A stretch of 64,000 bases of DNA. Source: Flabesymbios commensalis. Its lineage: Eukaryota > Annelida > Polychaeta > Terebellida > Flabelligeridae. Positions 29,001 through 41,000 of the stretch are shown piece after piece. The notes under the pieces were generated by a model that was not told the DNA's origin, searched no databases, and saw only the letters and a list, made by a program, of their open reading frames with translations. Location: the NCBI GenBank assembly GCA_964017125.1, contig OZ024905.1:32771534-32835533 (forward strand). The letters are read 5' to 3'. How positions within the stretch are numbered: the stretch's first letter is position 1; each line of letters opens with the position of its first letter. A program made the translations under genes and the position numbers.

Positions 29001-32000
29001 CGCGTGGCCCAGTAAACAGCGTACAGGTCAACCCAGTGAACTACATGTATACAGTTCACTGGGTCAACAAGTCTTCCAGAGTGCTTGTATGCACGGCACA
29101 TGCATTAGGCCCCAAGCAGAGACACCGACCAGCAAACACAAGGCTACACAGGGCATTCAACCAATGCTGTTTCAATGTTGACCAGCATCGCCATTGTTGG
29201 CCCAACATTGAAACAGTATTGGGTGAATGCCTCGTGTTTGCTGGGAGGACTGCATCATATTTCTACAGTTTTCCCACCTGCCCAGAAAACACAAAGTAGT
29301 ACATCATCATGTATCTGTATCCCAGGATCTGTATCTATGCAGATACAGTCATGTTATAATTATGTCTGTTATAATATTCTGCCTCCATTCTCTGTCTACG
29401 TGAAAAGCGCGACAAGCAGTTCATGGGGGGATATCCTTTCTTTGCTAGGGCCAAGCAAAACACTTACACAAGACATTCAACCAATGCTGTTTCAATGTTA
29501 GGCCAGCGTCGTCGTCGTTGGCCCATCATTGAGAAACTAACAGCTCCAACAATTTTCATCGTGTTTGTTGGGTACATAGCCAGCGGTTCCGGTTATCCTG
29601 GAGGTGTCGGTGACGAAATTTTGCTGCATTAGGGGAGGGGCTGACCAATTAAATTCTGATCAATATAATTATAAATAGTATAGATTGCATTAGAGGTAGG
29701 CCTAATCGTTTGTATATTAAATACATGTAGGCCTACACGTGTGTTTGCATTTTATATTGTTTATTAATTGAATGTCAGTTTATATAATCTCATTCTGAAA
29801 TATTATTTCACCTATTTATATATTTTGATAATATGACCTTGGATTAGATTTTAGTATAGTAGACCTCGTTTAAAAAACAGAAAAATGAAAATTTGACTAG
29901 GCCTAAAATAATTATAGGAATATGCAGGCTTATCAGTACAATTGGCCTGCCATTGTCATAGTTGATCTACAAACACATATATGATACCGGTAGGCCCTAT
30001 CGTATGACAAAGTTATAATAATTGCAAAATTTTTTTAACAGACTTCAGATAGACTTTCGACTTCGAACTTTCAACTTCAAATTTTGGGCGTTAGACTCTG
30101 GACTTTGGTTTCAGACTTAGACAACTGACAGACTTCAGACTTTGGTTTCAGACTCGAATTTTGGACTTTGGACATACTTTGAACTCTAGGTTTTGAACAG
30201 ACATACGTAGTACTTCAGACTTTGGACATATTTCAGACAGTTTTCAGACAGATGTCGGACATCAAACTTCAGATTTCGTCAGACTTCGTACATCAGACTT
30301 CCGATTGTTGACTTTACACATCAGTTTTCAGACTTCAGATTGTGGACTTTGGACATACTTCAGACGTCGGATTGTGGCCTTCATTGTCAGACATCGTACA
30401 GACGTCAAACTTCGGACTCAAAGACTCTGACGATTCATTTGTCACACAGCAAAGACAAACATACATATATGTGACCAAATAAGCTCAAGAAATGCGTTAT
30501 AATATATGTTTGTGAAGATCAGGAGAATCAATGGTGATCGCTATCATGCAGACCACTTCAGACAGACTTCAGACAGTTTTCAGACTTATGACAGACTTCA
30601 GACAAACTTCGAACAGACTTCAGATGTCAGACTCCTACTTCAGACTTTGGACCTCGGCCAGACTTTGGATTTTGGACTTCTGACTTTGAATTTCACACTT
30701 CAGATTTAAGACTTCGGACAGACTTCGAACTTCAGACATCAGAATTCGAATCTCAAACTTTGAACTTTAGACTTAGCATTCAGATTTTAGACTTTGGATA
30801 TACTTCGTACAGACCTCGTCCTTCGGATTTTGAGCTTCGGTCTTTGAATTTCAGACTTTGGACAATATAGGCTACTTCAGATTTCTTCGGACTTTGGACT
30901 TCAAACTTCAGACTTTAAAGTTCAGAGTTCAGAAACCCCCACTGGGTTTTAATACTTGAAACAGTTAAATTATAAATTAAACACCATTTTCTATGACTTG
31001 GTCTTTTGATTAAAATAAGCAAAACAGTTAAGCAGCTTTAATAATTATTGTGAGACAGCTCCATTTTAGTTGTTCGTAGAACAATAACCCTGAAGGTCGA
31101 CGCAAGCTCTACTTCAGTGCCGTCAGGCTCTAGTCTTTTTGTTTGATCAGATTATTGTTATAAGCATATACACTGCATAGACACCATGACACTCTTTACA
31201 ATTCGATGTACAGTCTACTGTAGCCAATATTTATCCGATCTTGGCAAAAATATCTGTGATCTTTCTATGTCTGATTACCCTATTTAAATTTGAAATTGGC
31301 TGACATGTCAGTTCCAATATATATCCCCATTACTTGGTTATCAAATGTATTTGTGGAATATGAACACTTCTATATTTTCCATGCAAATATAACGTCTAGT
31401 TAGGGCTATTCCTTCACACAGATTAGTTCAGAGTTTGCTGTTAGCTGTCTGTGTGATAAATAAAATGTTGATAATTGCTGCTTTTCTGTTTTTCTTTAGT
31501 TCCAGTTTGCAATACAGATAAACTTGTACCACAGGATCTGCAGGATTATGTACAGCAAGACAATGAGCTGTTCAGAAAGGAGATGGATGACTGGGACACA
31601 GAACAACAGCGCAAACGTACACAAACAGAGACAGACAATCAAACTAATGTTGGTCATGCACAAACTGGTAGGAATATTAACAATTATAATGGAAATAACA
31701 TCAACACTGTTACAAAATCATCTACATTGAAATTTTGATGAGTTTTTTTCTGTACTTGAATTTTATTCGCAGGTACATGCGCCATCTGTTTGCATCAATC
31801 TCATCTTATTGTGTTTATTTCAGAGTCTGGTGTGAGATGTGATTCATCTGGTACTCTAGCCCATCAACATGCTGAAATAGTGAGGGAGGACATGCAGCAG
31901 CTGATGGACAAAGCTATTGCAGCAGAAGCTAGTGATGGTGCCCGTGATGCCCTCATCAAGGTAACTCTCATTAACTCACATTTGTCCTCCCACTTTAGAA

Positions 32001-35000
32001 AACCACTGATTTACAATATTTAAATGTACTCAATGAAGCTCTTACCAGTTGGAGTTCATTTTTAGCCCGCATTTTAATTTTAAAAGTTGGGCAATTGAAG
32101 TTCAGCTGCGGCGGCCTTAACTTTTGCTTGTGGGCACGATAACTTGAAACATTTTTCATGTATCCTTCCCAAATTTGTTATGCATGTTTCAAATGACCAG
32201 TTCTCGGTCAAGTTCAATAATGGTGGGAAAAAATTCAAAATGGTCGATTTATTGCGATTTTTCACATTTTACGTCAATAATTTGATCTTGTGGGCGCGAT
32301 AACTTGAAAAAATTTTCATTGATCCTGCTCAAGTCTGTGATGCATGTTACTCATAAGCAGTTCTCGGACAAGTTTGATAACGGCTGAAAAAAATTCAAAA
32401 TGGCCGATTTATTGCGATTTTTTTCATTTTACTTCGATAATTTGACCTTGTGGACGCAATACCTTTAAGTTCAATAATGGCGGCGAGCTGTTGTCGAGTG
32501 TGCTCTTGTCTCCCTGTTGCGGAACATATCTACTCTTCTAAGTCAGATTAATCAATATGTACTGTTTACACAGTAAATTCCACTGAAAATTTGTTTTTCT
32601 AGCAGATATATGGCCAATTGGTTTCACACTGGAAATCAGGGAAAAACTGGAAAAGTGAGATCATGTTTTCCAGTCATGGAAAAATCAAGGAATTTGATAA
32701 ATTTGAGAAAAATCACAGGAATATGTATAAATAAAATCTGCAGTCACAAATCTGAATATTTTACATTTTAATATTATTGTGTACATTTTATAAGAAATGT
32801 ACTCGTTTTCTACATGATTTATAGCAAAATACATAAAGGCATAGTACAAAGTCACTATTCCTCAACAACCCACTACTTAACTTAAAGGCGAAGCTTTTTA
32901 TAGGCCTAATACTTTGTGATGAAATTTTCATTTACAGGGGTAAGCCACTGTATCCCTTAGTTGTGATGCACAAAAATGTAATTGCTGCTGTGTATATACT
33001 CCCTGATATAAATATCTCCCCAGTGAAGGATCTGGACCAGGTACTTTTTAGCTCCCGCCGTCACCGTAGGTGAGCAAAGGGAGCTATGATTTCTACCTCC
33101 GTTTTTTTTTGGCCTCTTCTTTTGCCTATAACTTTGTGAGAAAATAAGCTAGGATAACAATTTTTGGTATGTGGGTTACTTCCAGGTGGCTAATGGACGG
33201 GTTAAAATATTTTTAATCTGAATTCAATACGCAAGGTTGCAGAGTAGAAAATGATGATGTGACGGCGTTGGGCTGTTGGGCCGTTGGGCCGTCCGTAAAC
33301 AATTCGTTTCCGGAGCATATCTCTGAAAGTACTTGTCTGATTGTCTTCAAATTTTACACACAACACCCCTAGGGGGTCTAGTTGTGCCTTTTGGGGTATT
33401 TGAACTTTGACCTACTTCTGGTTCAGAACTTTGACCTATTTAGACGTTTTGACGCGCACTTCGTTTCCGGAGCATTACTATAAAACAAATTGTGAGGTTT
33501 CAGGAGAGGATGCATCTTGAAAAATTTGAAGTTGATAAAATTCAAAATGGCCGCCTATCAGCCATTATTCACCTCGACAGGCCTGATATTGTGGAATATC
33601 ATGAAAACCGCTCAAGATATCTACACCATTACTATGAAACAAATTGTAAGGCTTCAGGAGAGGATGTATTTTGAAAAAATTCATTTTGTCAAAGTTCAAA
33701 ATGGCCGCCAATCAGCCATTATTCACTTTCACATGGCCGTTATTTGGTAAACCGTGCTAGATGGCTAGACCATTACTATAAAACAAAATGTGTGATTTCA
33801 GGTGAGGATGCATCTTGAAAAAATTTGACTCGATAAAATTCAAAATGGCCGCTTATCGGCCATTATTCACTTTCACATGGCCGTTATTTGGTCAACCGTG
33901 CTAGATGGCTAGACCATTACTGTAAAACGAAATGTGAGATTTCAGATGAGGATGCATCTTGAAAAAAATTGACTTGATCAAATTTTAAATGGCCGCCTTT
34001 TCGGCCATTATTCATTTTCACATGGCTGATATTTGGTAAACCGTGCTAGATGGCTAGACCATTACCTGATTACTATAAAACAAAGTGTGAGTTTTCGGGG
34101 GAGGATGCACCCTGAAAATTTTTAACTTACGAATTCAAAATGGCCGACAATCAGCATTATTTACCTCGATAGGCCTGATATCAGGTAAACCGTGCTAGAT
34201 AGCTAGACCATTACTATAAAACAAAATGTGACGTTTCGAGAGAGGATGCCTTTTAAAAACTTTCGACTCAATCGAATTCAAAATGGCCGCCTATCGGCCA
34301 CTATTTACTTGCACATTGCTGATATTTGGTAAACCGTGTTAGATAGCTGGACCATTACTATAAAACAAAATGTGAGATTACAAGAGAGGATGCATCTTGA
34401 AAAAAATTGACTCGATCAAATTCAAAATGGCCGCCTATCGGCCATTATTCACTTTCACATAGCCTGTTTTTAGTAACCGTACTAGATGGCTAGACCATTA
34501 CTATAAAACAAAATGTGAGATTTCAGGAGAGGATGCACCTTGAAAAAATTTGACTTGATCAAATTCAAAATGGCCTCCTATCGGCCATTATTCACTCTCA
34601 CATGGGCGATATTTGGTAAGCCGTGCTAGATAGCTAGACCATTACTATAGAATGAAATGTGAGATTTCAGCTGAGGATGCATCTTGGAAAATTTTGACTT
34701 GATCAAATTCAAAATGGCCGCCTTTAGGCCATTATTCACTTTCACATGGCCGATATTTGGTAAACCATGCTAGATAGCTAGACGATTACTATAGAATGAA
34801 ATGTGAGATTTCAGCTGAGGATGCATCTTGAAAAATTCTGACTCGATCAAATTCAAAATGGCCCCCTATCGGCCATTATTTACTTTCACATGCCCAATAT
34901 TTTGCAAACTGTGTTAGATGTTAGTCCATTACTATAAAACAAAATTTGAGGTTTCGGGGGAGGATGCACCCTAAATTTTTAACTAATTTATATCGAATTC

Positions 35001-38000
35001 AAAATGACCGTAAATCAGCTATTAGTTAACTCGATTGGCCTGATATCGGGTAAACCATGCCAGATAGGTAGACCATTACTGGGATACTGATTAGGATCAT
35101 TAATTTCAATGGAGGTTTGCAATCTCTGACAGACTGTCTAGTTCTTATCTTACTCTTAGACTGGGCTTCTTAGACCTAGTTGTCTTGCGTCTTGATTTTT
35201 GACCTAGACTAGGACTACATTAATAACCCTATACAAAATTGCTTAAATCAAATTCTAATTCGGAGCGGGAGCTCCTGGACTTATGTAGTCTTGTCTAATA
35301 CAGGTGCGGGGGCAGAAAGGTTCAGCAAATATTTCCAACAAAAATGGTCTCATATGGCTTTGAGACGTGGAGAGGGGCAGCCTCCCCTGGATCCGGACCA
35401 CCGCCTCTGTATGGCATAAAACTAGTCCGACAATAGAGACTTTGACTTTAGGTCGTCCATTGAGAGAAAATGAAGTTAAAATCTGTTAACTTTTGCTACC
35501 CCGGCAATTATTTTAGAGCTTCTCAATACCATCATGGTATTCTTTCAGGGGTTTTTCTATATGATAATAGTGTAATAAATAATGGGACTGATTTGACAAA
35601 AAATTATGTCATTGTGTCAAATAGATTGTTGGCAGCATTTCTGTCTATATTCAGTGTTTTTGCAGCATTGCAGTGATATAATTAAACAAACTGGGGACTA
35701 ACAGCGTTTCTGTGTAATTAAGGACTAAAATCTTAAGTGTGCTTGGGTGACCCATCACACTAAAAGGTCGAAATTTCAAAAAAAAAGTTTTTTAGTAGAT
35801 TTGATAAACTGCAATAATTAAAAAAAAAGGTTTTTACTTTTGATTTTATGATGCCACACATAATTGTAACAATTTGCCTGGATGCATCTTTCTGTGTTAC
35901 TGGTCACAAATAATACAGACACTTTATCCGAAATGCAAGACATATATATAATCCAATCATAATTTGTGAGGAATGTACGGTTATAGGGGGTGATGGGAAG
36001 CTGTTTGTAAATAGCTATATTTTTAATACCTGTTTTTGTAATCGCTTCATTGCTGCAACTCAAATGTTTCTTTTTTTTTGACAGAAGTTTCTCGATGTAC
36101 AGGTGTTCAATATTGAAATATTGTACCTAGATAGTTCATATTATTATATGAACAGATGTTTAAATCATACTTATGAACGCTAAATCTGTACATTATGAGC
36201 TGAAGGCCTACATGTATATCCTCATACCTGCTCACGTATATGATCATTTCGGTAAATAAAACAAGATTTATGATAAAATTAACTCATGGAATTTTGATCA
36301 GGATCAGGGAAACATCAGGGAATTTCATTTCAAACTCAGAATGGGAACCTAACAACATTATCCTACAGTACACTCAACCTTTAGTAATTACACATCCCCA
36401 GCATGTATGTGTTCTTTTGATGTCTGCCCAGTTGCTTGCAAGGATTTTTTAATGAAATATCTCCAAGAAAAGCTAATGCAAATCACTTACCATTTTTGGT
36501 TGCAGCTTAGTGACCTTTGACCTACTTTTTCACCTAAATCTCAGACAAAAATAGCTTAGAGACTAACAATCTCGTTCCGGAGAATATCTCTATAACCCTT
36601 TGCGGGATTTATTTCATACTGCACACACTTGTTCTTTAGAGGGTGTAGATGTGCCTTTTGGAGGTTATGACCTTTGACCTATATCTCTGTGTAAAAATAG
36701 CTCAGACTAACTTCTCGTATCCAGCGAATATCTCTGAAACCCCTGGGAAAATTTCTTTCATGCTACAAACACTTACTCCCCCAAGGGTTTTTAATGTGCA
36801 TTTTGGGGTCATGACCTTTCGCCTACTTTTTGACCTACTTTTCCCAGTCAAATTAGTTTGGAGAAAAACAATCTAATTTCTGGAGCATATCTCTGAAACT
36901 CCTTGGGAGATTTCTTTCTAATGCACATATTTATCCCCCAGAGGGTGTGGATTTGCCTTTTAGAAATATATTATTTGACCTACTTTCTGACATAGCTAGT
37001 TTCCGGAGCATATCTCTGAAGCACCTTGTATATGTGCCTTTTGGGGGCTATCACCTTCAACCTACTTTCTGACCTACTGTGAATAAACCTTGACATTATA
37101 ATTTTTTGTGAGCATGTTGTCTTGAAAACTGCTGATCTGATTCTGTATGTCACATTATTATCTGTCTGACCAAATGTTCTCGCAATTGTCATAATAATGG
37201 CGAGCATTATTATCAGCCACATAATAATGTGAACACATTATTTTAAAACAAACTATGGATGGGATGCATTCGTTTTTGCTACAAGTGAAAGCATATTTCT
37301 ATTTTATCATAGAATTTCATTATGCCTGTTCAAATTTTGTTATACTATATGATCAAATGATCATACACAAGATTTATGAATCTTCTGCTGTCAATATTAT
37401 GAATAGGGCATACATTGTGAGGTGTATCGACTTCTCATTAATGTAAACCTCACTTTGCTGTGTTCTATGAAGAGATACAAAAAAGGGACATCCTTTAAAA
37501 TGTTATATAGCAATTATTTTCTGTTTATCTGATTAAAATAGGTTTGGAAGGTAAATTACTTTTGTTTTACTTTTGTTTTTGTTTTACTTTTGTTTTACTT
37601 TTGTAGGTGTATGACGGGGAAACTCGACGTTTAAGGGCGCTATCTCGTAAAGTTAAAGAGGCTCTACCGTGGAATGATGCTCGTCTTAATCATATGGGTA
37701 TTTACATCCTGGCTAATGGTACACAAGGAGAAGCTCATGTTCAACACCTCTTATTGGAACAGTTTGTCACTGTTGCCCGATGTGGCTTCGATTCTAGGTA
37801 AGTGATCATTGTGAACAGGTTTTACTTATAGTTACATTCCTATTTTGCTCATTTGGACAGACCACTAACCTCCCGAATATCGTCATCGCTTGGACATATA
37901 ATCACTTCGTTGTTAGAGCAATTGCCTCACAGAGTTTTAGTCCGATGGTTTGAATGTTGGTGCATGCGCTCACCCTACTTGTAACTTGCTTGATGAGTTT

Positions 38001-41000
38001 GAAAATGACACCTCTCAGATTAAAAAAAAAAAATCCTTTTATTTCATTTGTATATACCAATGCGTCATATAGTTCAAGCAACTGTTTCCTGTTAATGAAA
38101 ATTCCCAGCTTTCATCATTCAAAAAAATTAAATCATCCATTACTAATTTTGCTAAAAATATTTTGCAATGTATTATCTGGTGCATTTTAACCTTCCTATT
38201 TTTTGTGTCTTCCACGCTCAAGGTTAGCTCAGCTGTTAATTGATGTGTAGATTTAAAGCTAGCTGTATTGACTAACTGTTTCCTTAAACTACTACTATAC
38301 TACTGTGTTTCTTGGTAAAATTGCTATTGCTTCCAAACTATTCTATATTTTTTTTTTGACCAAGTTTGCATATTCATATGAAACTTTGATTTAAGGAAAA
38401 AAGAAATAAAGGATATAGCTCAATACGAACTTGTTGAATTGAAGAAAAGAGAAACAGAAAAAGATTCTAAAGATTTCCAGGTATAAAATTGTGTTTTCCC
38501 TTCATGAGTATAATGATTGGCATGACTTGTAAATCTGGAACATTAGGGATATGGCTTGACAGAAAAAGGTATAAAGTAGAACCTGCTATGAGCAGCCACC
38601 CATGTGACACAGGAAAAGTGGACTTTCACGTCAGGTGGCTGCTCATAAGGAAATGGCCAAGTGGCCTCCGATAGCAGGTTGGCTGCTTAGAAGAGTGGCT
38701 GCTCATAACAGGTTCTACTGTATTGTGTTAAAACCAATTCTACAGACGATTCTGTTCTAGAGGTATTTTGTTGATGCTTTTTAGCCTGCCTTTTAATCAA
38801 AAAAGGTGGGCTATTGCAAATGAATGTCTGCTTTAACATTTACTTGTGGGCACTTGAAAAGTTTTTCATGTTGTCTTCTCAAATTTGTTCTGCATGCACA
38901 GTTACTAGTGACCAGTTCTCGAACAAGTTCAATAATGGCTGAAAAGAAGATTTGTGATTTTTACGTCGATAATTTTACCTTGTGGGCGTGGTAAATTCAA
39001 ACAAATTTCATGAATCCTGCTCAAATCTGTATGTAGTGAATGTTGCTAATAACCAGTTCCCGGACTATTATATTACATATTATTCATAAAGAACAGCTTA
39101 CTATTCATTCATTTTAAGAGATAAAGACAGTTTTGCAATAAACAGTTTTGATATGTTATATTACTTTTTCTCTGATATTCTCAACTTTGCTTATGCTAGT
39201 GTATAATGATATTAATATACACAGTTTCCATGATTGTGTTACTGTTTGATGATTATCTGGCATGATTTAATTTTTCATATTTTATTTTTATCACAGAAGT
39301 GGCATGAAGACTATGATCTTTTTCGGAAAGTGATAGAGGCTTTTGTGAAAAGTTATGATTGTTATCAGAGAGAGAAGTAAGTTATTGTCAGTACAGTTTG
39401 CAGAAAAAATTAATTTATTTGTGTGCAGTCTACATTGTTTCTACTCCGTATTATAAAACATTGTACAAAATTAGGCAGATCAATTTCACTGAAACTTTTA
39501 GATTATTTTCCCCACATGTACCCAAAAATCAGTTCTAAAATATGATTTTAGAAAGTATTAGATTGGATTTAATAATTACAAAAATGTGGCATTCAGCTAG
39601 ATTATAATTATGAGACTTTCTTTTCAGCTACATAGAAGCTTTGCCATATTTGTGTGCAGCCTGTGATATTAATGAATGTTTAAACAATAACGATGATGAG
39701 GTGCTGAAAGGAATGGACACCAGAATTTTGCATTATTACAGAAGACAGTGCATCATGGTAACTGAGAACTGTTAAATTTCTATTTCTCTTCTAATTGTAC
39801 CAGTAATTAAGTAGCCCTCGCCGAGGCGGGCTGCTTATTGTATTCCACTCGGTCTGCCGCCGCAGTTATTTGTGTTCAAGATAGCTACTAATCTATTAAC
39901 TTCTGCTTCCTCATACTTCACATAGCCATCACATACCACTGGGGAGTTGTTTTGGTAACATTTTGATCCCCATATCATCAACTCTTTAATTACTATGGCC
40001 ACTAACGAATAAATGCCTGTTAGCGCATTTCAGGAAAAAGTTGCCATCAGATCTTCTTTTAATTTGGCAAATATACACAACAATGTCAGCCAATGGCCTG
40101 ATTAACTTTTGGGAGCAAACAATTTTAAAATAGTGGTCGAGCGATAACGGAGGGCTGCTTTTGTGCTCGTTTCTGAACAACTCTTCCTAGTTTAGAAGGC
40201 GTTAATATCATTAATATCACGTATGCAGAAATAATCCTTTATTTCAAATAATTGCAAGAATTATTGTAAAATCGATAACCTTGGTGCTAGTCTTTTAATA
40301 ATAGATTGGGCGTTAGAATTTTTTTGTCTTATTTAAATTTTAAAGGCTATCACCCTCAATATGAATCTATCTAATGTTGTTTTGTTTTATACTCTGTAAT
40401 ATATTTTGTTTTATCTTTTATGGTTTGTAAGCGTGATCTATTTCAAGTTTTTATTGACTGTTGTATTAGTTATGACCCATGTATTTGATTTGTATGATTT
40501 GTATTTGATGTTTTGGTTGAGTAGCAGGTGAATGAGTATGCAGCGAGTCAATTTGCGACAGGAGAGGAGGGTTGTGCAGATGCTTTACAGTTAATGACAC
40601 AGATGGTGCTACCAGCTCTCTCACCTCTGGTCAACAGCCAACACTCAGAAGATCAGCGAGTGATGGAACAGCTCAGAGATAAATGGTGCATGTTTTTGGA
40701 TCAAAATTTGACAGGTTGGTATTATTATGTACCATCATTAAAAACATAAAATATAATTATTCCTGTTATATAATAACTACTGTCACTTAAATGATGGCCA
40801 TTATGTTTATATTTACAAAAATATACTTTGTGAAAAAATGAGTAAATATCTTTTGACAGTATGTTCAAGTATGTATTGTAAATAAAATCCCCTCTATTAT
40901 CGGGATGTTCATAGTGTTTAACATTTTTCCATTGACACCAAGCCTAACGGTGACACCACAAATTGATTTAACTCTCCCTTGAAAGTTAACTGGTGAATTT

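Noticed and set aside
28870-29632. Cluster of 100-codon plus-strand frames
   Set aside because: They cross two CAGCAAACAC MITEs and a palindrome inside intron 14. Frames overlap each other and lack homology.
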